Shown here one piece after another: positions 36,941-50,720 of a stretch of DNA of 64,000 nucleotides. Positions within the stretch are counted from its first letter, which is position 1; every line of letters begins with the position of its first letter. This DNA is from Sympetrum striolatum (lineage: Eukaryota; Arthropoda; Insecta; Odonata; Libellulidae): positions 92,546,254-92,610,253 of the forward strand of contig OX388343.1 in NCBI GenBank assembly GCA_947579665.1, in the 5' to 3' direction. The notes beneath the pieces were generated by a model that was not told the origin of the DNA, searched no databases, and saw only the letters and a list, made by a program, of their open reading frames with translations. The position numbers and the translations under genes are program-made.

Positions 36941-37035
36941 ATAAGAGCGTGCACCCAGAAAAAATCCCAAAATACCAAAATACTCCCGGATACAGGAAGA
37001 TCCCGGGTTCGATTCCCGGCCCCGTCAGACTTTTA
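36930..37035 (+). repeat. tRNA-derived SINE-like fragment (B box)
   Basis: A perfect Pol III B box, GGTTCGATTCC, at 37006-37016 is flanked by a CCCGG/CCGGG stem like a T-arm. An A-box-like TGGGTTAAGG lies about 90 bases upstream, too far for an intact tRNA. It is best read as a tRNA-derived SINE or tRNA pseudogene. Confidence 0.45.
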
Positions 37036-40000
37036 TCAAGCCCGTTTTTCCTTATACATCGGCATTAGGATAATATCGGCAAATTAAAACTGTTGCATTC
37101 GCATAAAGTTATTAGTTTCTTTCACACGAGATACTTTAATTAGGATAAGAGATGTACAAGTACTAGTAAAATCTACCAGTAAAAAAAGAAAATAAAGTGT
37201 AAAAGGCCGTTTCAAGGGAAAACTTTTAATTGATTCAGTCGGTTTTGGTGAGAGTAGCATGGACTGCATGATAATTTATTTAATAATTACAATTACAAAA
37301 AAGTACGACATGAAGGGCGAGATAGAAATCTCGATGAGGTTGAAAGATTACGAGAAGTGACGTTCTCAAAATATCTAAAGAGCATACTGCGCGAAAAAAA
37401 CATTTGGAACTTATTTACAATCGCCATTATTTCAAGTTACGGAAAAATACTTCCTCATCACTTGGGTTTCAAAACGGTCTTCCAAGTTGAGGATGAAAAC
37501 ACTTCCACTGAACTTTTCAAAAGATTTCCATTTCCCAAGAGCATCAAGGGAAACTTTCAGCACGTAAGCAAGTCTCATTACTTTATGAATAATTTAGCGA
37601 TGCTAGAAGCCAACGGATAACTCCACACATACGTGACTACGATCACAGCACTCACGTTCAACAAGTGTTATTTATTTGGAAAAATTTCGCCCGCGGACAC
37701 CGATATTTAACATCTCTATAGCATTCGCTCAATTTTATGCAAAAATACAGAAAGCGAAAATTAATGCTTCGGATACTCAATCACGGCCCATTCACGACAG
37801 CTGACGTCACCTGCGGCCAACCAATCTGTGTTTCTGAGCAGCATAACGCTTGATTGATGTGTTGTGACATTTTCTCTAACCAAATATATACTCAATCATT
37901 TATCTGTGTCATAAGTTGTCCCGAATAATCAGTTCTCTCTCCTTTCATCACCACCGCGACTTTTCCTCTCTCGGCGTCGCTTTTCCGAAGAACTACGCGA
38001 CAGCTAAAAAAATGACCAATGTAATGCAAATGTTGGTTGAAAAGCTTTTGGAATTTTCTGGACCGGCTCTCACAAGATGGCAGATGATGCTGAGGGGGCA
38101 AGCCTTAGCTCGATGGACATTTCCAGCAGCTTTGTCTTCGCTGAAAAATATTTTCTTGAGTGATTAAAAACTAATTAAGAGAGCTGCGGTTATTTTAGTC
38201 CCAAGTTGAACAAAGAGTGAACTGCAAGGTAGTATAATAGGGACGATTTGATAATCGGAGCTCCCACGACCTTTTATACGTATTCCTCAACAGTATGAAC
38301 TAATTTTACATATAATAGAGGAAATCATTTCGGAATCAACACGCATTTGTGCTAGTACAGATTTATAAACAAACGCAGAAGAATAAAACGAGAAGGTGCT
38401 TTCAAAGCAGCATTAAAAAATGAAGCGTAACTCCTAGGTCAACAAAGGATGATCACGAATTACTCATCTGATGACACAAAGTAGGGGAATAGGTACGAAA
38501 TAAGACAAGGTGACAATGATAGACAACTATAGAAGAAGTCAAAATTAACAACGAAATAGCTGTTTCAACATTTTATACTACAAAAGAATCATAATTACCT
38601 AAGGATGATCGAACCCTTGATCTTCATTACTCGGATAGTAGATCAAAGGTAATTCTCGAACACTTCAACACAAGTCAAGGAATTATAATCTACAACGGCA
38701 ATGTTCCCAAGTATTTCCTGGTGTGAAATAACTAACCAAGTCCGTGCTAACACGTCAAGTGCAAAGAAATCGCAATGCGAAAGGACTTCCTTCTGACACA
38801 CCCTAAAAAAAAGAAACGGAAAATTCAGACAATGTATTCTGGGTGAGGTTCCACCGATATGTATTCCCGCGAAACATATAGAGATTCTTCTCCCTGTTTT
38901 GGAACGGAATTAGCTAGAATTCGCCACTGAGCAAACAAGGCGACAGGGCGAGATTTCGCGAACGGTTTACCATTCGAATCTACGCTTGCTCTACGTTTAT
39001 CCAATTCGTGATGGTCCTTCTCTTTCTCACAACTCTCGAATCTTCATCGCGAAGACAGTTGATCTTTGTCAAAGAATGATCGTGAATTTGCTTGGAATTT
39101 GACGGCCGCTCACGCCTCCAACGCCGGTGAATATTTTTGGATATCCATTCTGCCGAACGCAGGTGTAAAAGCTGTTTACGCATATAGTGAAAACAACTCC
39201 GGAAGTGTTACGCCGCTTTTAAAGGCTTCTCCACTTTAATGGAAGGCTCTCCACCGAGAGAAAAGAACCTCCGGAGGAATAGTGAATGTTAAACGAAAGT
39301 CCGTTATCTCGTTCTGAAAGATTCCGAGGCTGACAAGGGAAATTGTTTGGAGGTAAAGAGGTTAAGGGGCTCAGGTGCTATTTCCATTAGGCATAAGTCA
39401 ATGTCTGGCTGAAAAACCATAGAGATGTAGAGAACTTGAACGGGACAAGTCCCACCTAATAAACGAACTCCTTGAAGAAAAATCTGGGGATTCATAGAGG
39501 ATCTGCATAATCATCTGTTCAAAGTTACTGTACTTTACGTAACTAATACTCATAAATAAACCATATATTTGTACAACTGCATCTCTAAAACAAAGCTTTT
39601 AATCAGTTTGAACAAGACACCATAGTAAAAGTACTAAGATTACTTCCATAGTGCCATAGAGAAATCCAGATAGCCATTGAGAAATCAGCAATCTGACTGC
39701 ATTGAATATATGAACTATTCTAAATTCAGCTTAAACTATCCGATGGTGAAGAACCCGAATTATATTCAAAGGGATAAAGTCATCTAATTTAATAAGTTAA
39801 TTTAGCTTACCCAGAGTTTTCATGAACAAATATCAACATGATGGGTCTATCGGTTAGGACGGAATTCTTCTATTTATTTTCAATTTTTATTTTATTCGTT
39901 AGCTTTTTGAATTCCGAAAATTATATTTTGTACACAAACACTGGTATATATATATATAAAGATATACATTCAGTTTATTTTCTAGACGCCAAAAGGAACA

Positions 40001-42419
40001 TGTATCTATGAATAAAAAGCGTCGGAGAACATTTAGCGAACGTTTCTTAGCCTCTTAGCCGCCGTAAAGATCTCCTCTATGTATGTAAATATGAAACCTT
40101 GACTACATACAAAACAATTCCTGTTTACCGTGCCTTTTCGATCGATTTTCCGCTAATTAAAGGAGAACATCGAAGACATTCATTTCCACGCACATGGCGA
40201 ACATTTAAACACGGAAAGAGTTTAGTAATTGAGAAACGAAAGGGTTCCATCCGGAAGAGAAATTGATTTCCTGAAATGTGGGCCATCACCTTATCATCTG
40301 CGTGCAGTTCCTGGAATTCCGAGCACGCTCCACGAAATATTTATTCTACTTTGGTTCGGGCTAACCTTAATTCCGGATGATTTATCGCCGCCGAGGAAAA
40401 AAGTGAGCAAGGTTCATTTGCCCGAATTTCATCCCCACGTCAGCGTTACGCAACGGATTTTATAGATAAGAGTTTACTGCCACCGTTTACGCTGATAATA
40501 AAAGCATTGTTTGTTTCCACTTCACTGTCTTCCTTCCAAGCAGCGGACAAACGCCCGTAAATTTAAATTTTATGAGCTGGGATAAATTCCGATCCTGATG
40601 AGGATATCAAAATTTCACCGAGTTTTTTTGTAAAATGATTTCTAAAACAGTCTTATCCGAAATTGATCTTACGCAAAATTCCTAAGGAAATCAACGTGTA
40701 AAATACAAATTTTTCTACATTTAAGTCCAAAGATTTTCTTAAAATTAGCCGTGCGGAAAATATGGCACATTTTCGGAAAGAATTAATGAATTCTTACGAT
40801 GAAAATCTTTCCTTATCTATATCTAAAAGAAATTCTATAATGGAGATGTTTAACAAAAATAAGGTCATGATCTAAAGTCGGCAAATAATTTATAAACATT
40901 CACCTGAAATATATAGTATATTTAGAGTCTTTTTTATACAAGCGTTGTGATATGGCGGTTTATAGCTTATTAATGTTAAACATTTACGAAATATTACCGG
41001 TAACAGCTGGATTGAACGCGAACCACTTCGTGTTCGAGTTAACATCATTTTTCAAATTTTACAGCGTAAACAACGCAGCCTCAGTTACATAGGGAGGTTT
41101 CAAAATAGAACTTCTAAAACGTGAATGTTTACGTATCATTTAGAGTCGAATTCTGAATTATTGGAATTTGAACCTAAATTTTACTGGATTCGAACCTATG
41201 CAAAATCAACATGCCACGAACCTAGAATTGTGGATAATATACAAAATAAAGCCCATAGAGTGGATGAACAATATGAATACATTCAACGGAAAGTAAAATT
41301 GTATTAATAAATGCAGAATATCCCAGTATATTAAATGAGCTACTCAGAACTCAGTTTCTCCACGTGATGGATTTCTCAGAATAATATATGAAGATTGGAT
41401 TTATAGTTATAATCTATGCGTAAGTATAACTTTAATTGGAAATAAGAGAGACGTAATTCTTCATCACCACCAAAAATTACGCGTTTTCCTTCTATTTCTC
41501 CTCTGAAAATGAAAACGAAAACCTATTATGATCCCACTAAAGCCGCACATAAAAACAGCCAACTAAATCGAAACCTTGAGCTACGCGATTCCGACTCAAA
41601 GTACGTCCTTGGACAATAAATTCGAGCGTCTAAAACCATTAGCGGCGTAATCAATCTCCTCCTGAATCCAGTCTCTTCCTCGGGTTACCTCCAGTCATAA
41701 CACCCTCACCATAAAGCATCCGAAGGGCCGTAAATCCCAACCGAAAGCCCCAATCACAAATCCCTTTCGAACGAATCGAAGCAGAGATCTCCAAGTCCTA
41801 ACCGCACAATTGATAGGGTGGACAGGACTCTTTGCCCTCCCTTCCGATAGGTGGCAGCGCCGTCCTTATCGCAAAACACACCCTTTGCCCCGAGTAATCT
41901 CTCACCGAAACTCTCTTTTCCTGGAAATAAATCCACTGCCGTCGCCTGAATTTGATACGCACGATTTGACCTTTCGCACGCGCGTCTTTCCATTATCTCG
42001 ACAATCGGGTGACCACGGAAGCCTACAACGCTACCGCATAGCAATTAAAAGACCGAAAAAGGAAGATCAACGATACTTAGTTAACCAGACATGTCGCGTA
42101 AGCATGTAATCACAAAGAGCATTGTTGACATTAACACTACGACATTAATTCAGCCACAATAATGTGGGGCTGAAACTCAAAACACTATTCGGTGAATGAT
42201 GGAGCTACTTTTATACAAAAGCAGTTAAACATAATAATTTACAAATATTACTTAAATCCAAGCCTAATCCAACGTTTGACGCTAACGTCTAACATTCTCC
42301 GACACTGAAAAACAAGTATTACTCAATTATAATATTTATATTATATATAGTATAATTAATAGTATTAAGTAAAATTATTATTTATATACGTAGTTTAGAT
42401 TTTTTAAAATTTAGTTTCC
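37036..42419. other. Non-coding stretch
   Basis: AT-rich with a (TA)n run at 39945-39957. One short reading on the minus strand at 39457-39498 ends RLLG before a GT, as the missing exon should, but lacks other support. Nothing else is recognised. Confidence 0.5.
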
Positions 42420-42429
42420 GCTACACAAA

Positions 42430-42530
42430 GATAAACAAACTCGGAAATAGCGGCACGGCTGGGACTCGAATCCACCTCTCCCACTTATCAACTAGTTATT
42501 CTAACCATTATTTTTCACTTGTTTAACCTT
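42430..42530 (-). repeat. tRNA-derived SINE-like unit
   Basis: The minus strand shows an A-box-like TGGTTAGAA (about 42502-42510) and a B box GGATTCGAGTCC (42462-42473), separated by about 30 bases as in a tRNA. CCAGCCGTGCCGCTA follows. Base changes in the arms argue against a functional tRNA. No tail or target duplication was resolved. Confidence 0.5.
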
Positions 42531-45500
42531 TGGTTTAAGGCGCACCCTTCCTAATGCTTGGTTAACTTTCGTTAACATCGACCAAGCATAACTCGTTCAT
42601 TAAAATCACCTACCGGGTTACCTTCTTGACGGCCTGACAATTCCGAACGGCAACTAACAGAATACAATGATTAGAATACATCCCTAATGGTTGATATAGT
42701 TTCCCTGGTGGACCCTTCTGAAGTTCTTTCAAAATCTTCGCTAAATTTTACCCTCCACAAAGGCATCGCTGGTTTCTCTAACATAGAGCATTCAGCATTT
42801 CGAATAGTTCCAAGAGTTAACTTCAAATTCATTTAATGAATTAATTTTCCGCGAACTCAACTCTGCAATAACCGGTAATGGAAGTAAATCACAGTGGATA
42901 TGCATTCTCTGCCACATTTCGTTAGGTGACTTAGAAGGTACACACGTAGATGAAAACAAAATCAACTGAACCACCAGGGATATTAAAATACTTAAATCTT
43001 TCATCAGTTTGGACTTAAGGGCAGTCATTCAAACGCCACGATCCCAAAGCGGTCTTTTTTCGAAACCGGAACATTCGCGTGATTCGTGGGATTCGTGTCA
43101 CTAAACAAACGAAGGCCTCTGAGCGATTACGGTCCGGAGATTTCCATTACTAGAGCATCCTTTGAGGTTCACAAAAGCACAATTTCGGAAAGGGGAAAAA
43201 ATGTACTGAGACGAGGACATCGCACGAACTGGCGGTCATTTTTCATCGAGATATGAATGGAGAAGATGGACTATGGAATCCCCGGAGGGAAGAGTTCCCA
43301 ATGGAGGACAATACGAATTGATAAGAGACCGAATGGGCAGAGGGGTGAAAAAAGGGCTTAGGAAAGAGGAAGAGCACGGAGACGAGATAAGGGGTGGACT
43401 GATAAAGGTGGAGATGAAGGGGGACTTGAAAGGGTCGTTACAAGCCACTGAAACACACCACGTCGCCCACAATGGGTGGATTCGTTAGCGTGCGAGTTTC
43501 CCATGAAACGGTCTCGTGAATGCCAAAGGAGCGAGATAAACGAACCCTCCTTCGTTCGAGGGCTCGATTAGGGAAAAAAGAGAGCAATTTCGAGAAGAAA
43601 TCGATCGCCGAACTAAATTGCCTTTTCTCTGCTTTCTCTCGATTCCACAATCGAAATGCGGTTTCTGCAAAAGCCGCAGTATGCGATACCGAGTGTGATT
43701 ATGATGCCCTCCGAGCGTGCATTCCTCTCGGCCCTACACTTAGGCAAATGCCTTCTACTTCCTTAGATACACAAAGTGAACAGCGGTTACTAAGATGCAG
43801 TAAACTAGTGCTGATGCGCGCGATTTTTTTCATTGCGTTCCTACTGCAGACGAACAAGGGATAGGATTTAATTAATCGTTTTCAATTTCGTCAGGGCCAA
43901 TTATTAAAAATCGGTTTCTCCGATTATCGATATTTCTATTTCATACTTTCTAAACTACAAGTATCTAAAATATCTGTAAGTGAAAATAAATATTCGTATA
44001 ATTTTGACGATGTAACTAAAAATAAATTTTATTTTAAAAATTTTCTACTGATGAAATGCCAACCAGAATAAATTAATTTAATTATTTTCTTCGGAAGTAT
44101 TAATAACTTGTCATCCACAAAAGAGGGTTTCTGCATTTCAGTATCTATGAAACAGTATTTTAATCGAGTGTCGTCCTACGCGTATTCCCAGTTCAGATCA
44201 GAATAAATTACTTACTAAATTAATAATTTACAGATTAATTAATTACTTACTTAATAAATACTTGTAAACAACCCGAGAGGGATAATGAGAAAGTTATTCA
44301 AAGAAAATATTTTCAATTTATATTTCTTTCATAAATAACACTTCATGTGAGCTCCGCATATTAAATTCACTAACAGTAATCACAATAGCTCTCCAAAGTT
44401 GATGTCCGGCAAATATTGGCATATTCAATGTAATTCTAGGATAATAAATGTAACCTAATGAAAGTGTACCGATTGCCTATTATCTGTTTGCCTGAAAAAA
44501 TGCACAAACAGTATGGGGCCACAATAACTTAATATCAACAGTGAAAGATCTAACAAGCAATTCATAGACCAGTATAAATACGCAGAAATTAAAATTAAAA
44601 TCAACGTAATAAAATAGCGAGTTATTCAAATTAGGCGGAGCTGAAGAAAAACGTGATACATTTAAGAATGTTTGGCGATAGGCGAATGATCGATTCGTGG
44701 AGAAGCACCGTGGTGCAGGAGAGTTGCCAGAAGGGACACCACATGAACAGAAAAACGACAAGAGCCACGTTTCCAACGGCCCTCAGCATGGGGGACGGAA
44801 GACGGTTGAGGGAAAATTCCAAATGAGAGAAACCTTCCAAAAAATGAGGGACCTCAGCATTCTCCGCTCCAGAAGGCGATTCGGAGATAAAGAGAAACAA
44901 ATGTGTGGCCGAAGGGAGAGTAATGGGTGACGGGTGATGGATTGACCGAGGAGTTGGAAGAATTTCAAGCGTCCAGATGAGTTGACGGCACTCAATCTGG
45001 AATGCGATTCCACGAACAGATGAGGCGCACGAAAAAGGAAGAATTTTATTTCCGAAGACTTCTCCTCGTGGTGCGTCGACCCTAAACTGCCAAACGTGGG
45101 TAAATAAGTCGTCCGGAATGATCGAACGCCTCCGCAAACAGTAGCAAACATAAACCGATCTGTTCACGGGAGTTTGATTTTGACATTGGGAAACGAGTCG
45201 TGTTGTCCTGGGCCCACGAAACGTGGTGAGATAAGCGATATGTGGTCGGTGAGCAAACAGAATCCGTGTCGACGTAATCGCTAACGTTTCTGTTTTTGAA
45301 AAAAGATTATTTCGAGACAGTCGTACCTAAACGGTGTACAGTGTGAGAACTTCGTTTCAATTCGTTGCAGTTGCGCGAACAATTCTCCGATTTTTACGGC
45401 ATTCCATGGGAGAACGAGGAATGAAAGAAATCACTTTAGCAGAAACCAAAAACTTTCTGGTTTCTAACGCAATTTACTCAATTCTAAATCCGAGATAAAA

Positions 45501-46140
45501 TGTATACATTTTACTATACATGTATACATACATGTATTCTTGATATCCTCAACCAGTGTGACTCAAGTAAATTTTCGCTCGTTGTTAACTTTCATACTTT
45601 TTATATTTCCTTTACTAGAGACTTCGCAAGTTGCAAAATTTCATCCGCTGTCCATTGCTAAATGTAAACCACATTAAATTAAACAAAATCAATCAAACAT
45701 AATTTATTACTTCAAGAAACTCGAGTTTATTCGAGAATAAGCTATGAACGCAAAAGGAAATTTGAAAGTTATTCATAAAAAATTGATTCCATACTATAAC
45801 TATAAACAATTAAAATCAGCTTGAGTATTAATTTCATACAACGAAGATCAAAATTACGACAAAACATGCTAAACTTCGTTCACGACTATAAGACTACAGG
45901 ATGAACTAAGGAAGAAACTTGCCAAACAAGAAGCGAGCGTAACTAGGCAAACCATGAACGCAAATGCTCAGTACATAAATCTATTACCTGGTAGGCGCCA
46001 CAGGTAGTTATACACTTAGGAATACGGTAGACAAATGATTATGATGTATCGACGAATTGACCTAATGACCGGCGCCTATTTGAAAATCAACTCCAACTCG
46101 TAAATACGTGGTAAAAGCAACAGTACAATGAAAGGATCAC
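42531..46140. other. Non-coding stretch with GC-richer patch and a signal-peptide-like frame
   Basis: The 43260-43700 and 44690-45170 intervals are GC-richer. A minus-strand frame at 44631-44789 begins MLRAVGNVALVVFLFMW and ends soon after CTTVLLHESIIRLS. It looks like a signal peptide but has no suitable donor to join exon A. A palindromic run of atacatgtat words lies at 45500-45540. Confidence 0.4.
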
Positions 46141-46154
46141 GTCTAGAATCTGCC

Positions 46155-46215
46155 CATTCCGATGGCTCAGCAGTTAGCACATTGCTTCCACGACCATTGG
46201 TTCGAAACCCGTCCA
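46155..46215 (+). repeat. tRNA-derived SINE-like unit
   Basis: The plus strand has an A box TGGCTCAGCAGT (46163-46174) and a B box GGTTCGAAACC (46199-46209) with tRNA-like spacing, and ACCC..GT pairing like a T-arm. The acceptor stem cannot be closed, so a SINE head or tRNA pseudogene is likelier than a tRNA. Confidence 0.55.
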
Positions 46216-49200
46216 TAAGATCGAAATCCTAACTCCTTCGGATCTTGCACGGTGCTAATAGCTCCAACGAAGTCGCGCCAACATAAATCCTCCACGTCAA
46301 CAAAACGCCTGTTTATCCTTCTGGACGGAGATGACGGACGTTGAAGTTTCCGCAAGTGCGCAACCGCGAGGGATGGCGAAAATTCTCACCGTCGGTCAAC
46401 AATCCCAAGATCAACATCTAAACGTGAGAACAGCAGGAGGAAACATAGTACATGGCATTCACGGAGGAAGCGACCCCCGCAAACAAGAGACCCCAAAGTC
46501 AATGTTTGACATAATTGCGGGTCAAACATGAGCGCGTAGGAAAGTTAGAGCTACCGTGGCACTCGTGAATGCGCCCACGAGGTTCTTCTATCCGAGCCAC
46601 GGCAAACATTTACCGAGTTGATGATACGAGCGATACTGCAGCTGAGACGGAGCTGTAATGAGCCCAAGGAGGGCTCCCTAGTTTATTTTAGGTCTCGTGA
46701 GCGACCAAATGTGCGCCCTTCCACTCGTTGGAAAGAGGAGAAAGTTTATTTTTCCGAGGCACAAAATGATTCGAGATGATGAGCTAATAAAGTTAAATGT
46801 GGGGACGGGTGTTTGGGGAAATTATTAATTCTCAGTTATTATGAGTTAGTAGCCATTTGAGCATGATCATGCGTAAATATAATGATAATTTGGCGTCTTC
46901 TACACTAATCTGTTTCGAATAAAAGCAAATTAGCTATGATGGATAAATTCGGCCCATTTCGAATTTTGTTTAGAGAAAGTTATAATTCCTTCCGTCTCTA
47001 ATGGATAAAATTAGAAATTGAGTACCAATAGACCGAAAGATCCGCCATAAGGAGAATGCAGGTATTTGCGAATTTGTAAATGAATATATATATACACATT
47101 ATACACACATCTAAAGTAAAATATGAGGAATTATTGATTTTAAACCATACTCTACAAGGTAAGGACGAATTCGTATATTTAGAAAACGAATTATATTTTT
47201 CTAATTAGGCCTAATTAACTAGGAATAGTGGAAGAAATATCATACGCCGGAGATCTGTTAGATGGAACGAAGCTGAGACGTAAGGAAGAGGTAGAGCATA
47301 CAGAATCCTACGAGATTTCTCCGATGCTCATAATTATTTTTTTGTTAAACTAACACCTTGAGACCACCTCGCGTATCAACTTCCAATCTCAAATAAATCA
47401 CTGGCTCATTTATTTTCGGACAGAAATATCTAAGGTAACCGATAAAAATTTTCCCGTTCCCTTCTCTTCGCTTTTTAGAATTAGTATTCCGTGAGACGCG
47501 GCGATAAAATCCCGCTAAATTTATAACAGCGAGGAGCAAACTTCATTCGACACATATAAAATAAGTTTAGGATATACGAAGAGCTCTGATATGCAAAAAC
47601 ATGCGAGGCGTCAGCGACTCGTCGCAATAAACCAGCGGGACGAGCATAAATTTCGCCAAAAATATCAGCGGTCTCTCGGAGTCAAACCCCGGAGATCGGA
47701 GGGACCGCAACAAGATCTTCGTCCAGTCGCGCGAAATTTATCATCGTCCCCACGCTTCCGAGAAGTCATCGCCATTTCTCCACAATTAATTCCGAGTCAC
47801 CGTCCGATATTTTATACATGCGCGGACAATATAAGCGGATACCCCGAACGAAAACCTCCCGATAATTTATGAAGCCCGCATTCCTCGAAAGAGAGAAAAG
47901 TATCGCTTTCCGAAATAAAAAGAAACTCTTTAAAAGAGTGCGAACCGCAAACGGCTCTCCGGTATCACGTTTCCTCCGCAGAAAAATTTACTGCGCTGCC
48001 GAAGGTTGATACATGCGAGATATTTCGTGGTCGGAAGAAAAAAATGCGAGAATTATATCAACGGCGTTCACGAAATACGTGATTCTCGCACCGGAAGGTG
48101 ACTTTTTCCCTCGGACTCTCTCCCCCTGGAGGTGCGCTGCTCAAGGACTGAATGATTAGGGAAGCATGGAGAGCGAATAAAAAATCGCCACGATCCGGAC
48201 AGTAAACGGAGGAAATTATTGGATGCGAAAAGTATGATATCGGAGCGATATTCACTCATCCGTGGTAGAAAATGATACATTTCACGATGAATGGTTCCGT
48301 GGGAATCGACGGGAATTTTCGGAGATAAACAACCGAGGAATAATAGCGCTTCCACCGCTCGGTAAATAACTGCAACCGTTTCCTCCCACTTACACATCCG
48401 TTTCATGTTTTGCTCTATGGGTGTGAAACATGAGGAAGGGGGAAACAAAAAGAGACTGGAAGACATTGAGATATGTGAGTGGCGCAGAATACAAAAAAGT
48501 AATGAGTTGAGAGAAAAACAAACGATAAGAAGAAATTATTTCAATTGATGAGATGAATAGCGTCAGAAAAGCAGGAGAATTAAAAGTTTCATCCTCCATA
48601 AAACTCATACTCATCGTTAGCATACGTTACCGAAGAAATGGATGGATGCAGAATTGATGAGCCAGTATTAAGAAGGAATGGACTGGCAATGAATGTAAAC
48701 TAAGGATTCAATGGACAAACAGAAAGAAAGACAATAAATAGAACGTAGGTGATATTAAGGTAGGGGTGAGTTTTCAAAGAATATTTGTAAATCACTTTAC
48801 AAGGAGAATCATAGAGCATATGATCCCACCGACAGATAAAGACCTACACTTAAGTTGTACACTTTTAGGAAAAATCTACGGTATTTGGATACACAGACAT
48901 TTTTCTAAAATGAATTGTAAGGCATTCACTGACACCAATCGCTAAAGCTAGGAAAACTTAAATCGTTAAAACAGTATTTGCGCTACTTTAGTGAATAACT
49001 ACTACACGGCAATCATTGATTTAATGTTTCATTTGGCATAAAACGTGGTTACATATCATTTCACGTATTTTCCGAAACAGCATCATTAGCAACTGAGAGA
49101 AATAAATGCTCGAAAGCAATCTCTTAACAAGTCAACTTCTTGTGAGAACGAATCATCAAACCTAACACAAGAAATTTATCGCAATACTCTTGAGATTACC

Positions 49201-50336
49201 TTCGTAGAAAGTGCCTGATCATTATTAGTGTATCATCCATCGCGCACAAATCGTAAATGAGGAGAAGATGGAATAGGAAGCAAACTGAAGAGCGTTCAAG
49301 GAAAGGCTATAACTTCCACGATTGCCATCTAACGTTGATTCATGGAAGAGCGACCTATGAATAAAGCGAAAACTATTTACTCGATTGTTCCCTTGATAGT
49401 TCAGCAACACCTACACGCCGTGAACTGAGGAAAAACGTGTTCCAAGGCGAAACGCACTCAAAAGCCACAGACGATATAAAGAGAGGAATGGCACGCCCAG
49501 GGAAGACTTAAAACTTTATCAGTTCTTTCCTATCCTTATTAAATATAGTACTGTACATAACACGGAATATAAAAGACTGGATTAAAATTGTAGTATTTCT
49601 TTGACTAATGATTAAATTCTGAAAAAGAAAACAAAACACAAGGTGGCAATGAAAGATGTAATATTTCCGAAAGATTTCCGTACTTTCATTATAATCAAAC
49701 CATCAAATATAGGTTCAAAATAGGAATTGTACATTGTAAAATGAAACTAATACCCTGTGAATTCAATAAATATTTTTGAAGACGATTCAAAGGAAGTCCA
49801 AAGGGACAAAAATAGTGTGAAAATAGAAGAAGAGAAGTGAATAAGGGCAAGAGAATAACCTATGCTTTATATAAGATTCAAAAAAGGACACATTAGCTCA
49901 GGTTTAAAATTGTAGAGGTGAGAGATACAAAAATTAATCACGGCAAATTTTGTTGAAACACTCACTAAAATGATAATCATTTATAGTTTCATAGCATTGC
50001 TGTATCATCCGGTAACAATACAGAAAACTGGATAAAACTATTTAACCGTGATATTTTTGTATCTTCACTTTTATTTTTTTATTGTTATTGTTTTATTGAT
50101 GGTGCCAATGGTTTAAAATTAGTAAGGTTAGTTAGAATCCAATGATCAGAAAAGTTTTGAATACAAATTGCATAGAACACAGAACAGACGCATCTACAAC
50201 AGATCCAAATAATAAACATATGGTAGATTAGGGAAAATTTCCGAATCCAACACTTAGAGGGACACTTTTACGCCCATCAATATATGCTAATCGAGAAGAA
50301 TAAATAAAGCAGGAGTGGCTAATACTTTCTACACTA
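46216..50336. other. Non-coding stretch
   Basis: Includes a CpG-richer block at about 47585-48330 with no recognised coding content. The rest is AT-rich. Confidence 0.5.
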
Positions 50337-50720
50337 ATGCAACGGATGACGACATTGGAAATCCACGCCGCCAGTGAGGAAAAAAATGAAACAGAAGATG
50401 GGAGCATTCCCGTTCGCAGATGGACGATAGTACTTAAAATACGGGAGTGGACGGGTGGGAATGGGATGGTCGAGTTCGCAGGCGCTAAGAAATTAAACAG
50501 CCTCGCCATCGGAGACGCCATCAACAAGACTGCGTACGGGGCAAAAAAAGGAACCCCCAATCATTTTCTTCGAGTCAAGATGGAGGAGATACGACAGACA
50601 CTTCCTGACGTGCGACTAGACGAGAATACTCGTGGCGCTGGGATTGATGAGGAGGACTTGTCGCGGACTGCTTTTCTTTTGTTTCAAATGACTCGCAAGC
50701 GCGAGGATCTCATACCTTGA
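50337..50720 (+). other. Unassigned 127-codon open frame
   Basis: One of the longer open frames in the window (MQRMTTLEIHAASEEKNETE at the start, MTRKREDLIP at the end), with a mixed, charged, protein-like composition. No domain, splice context or family is recognised, and the opposite strand is also open across much of it. It may be chance, a decayed mobile-element ORF, or a small lineage-specific gene. Confidence 0.12.

Noticed and set aside
36988..37040. Functional tRNA gene at the perfect B box
   Set aside because: No A box at tRNA distance and no acceptor stem could be formed.
41125..41307. Plus-strand IVDNIQNKAHRV as a LINE motif (compare LE-x-IQN-x-A)
   Set aside because: Only a few residues match and nothing before or after supports a reverse-transcriptase ORF.
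44943..44990. Minus-strand reading GRLKFFQLLG ending in a phase-1 G|GT
   Set aside because: The donor GTCAAT is weak, no Arg-Leu-x-Gly is present, and no signal peptide precedes it.
44631..45167. Minus-strand frame of 178 codons as a complete gene
   Set aside because: Apart from the signal-like C-terminal part there is no recognisable domain, and overlapping frames are open in the same GC-richer block.
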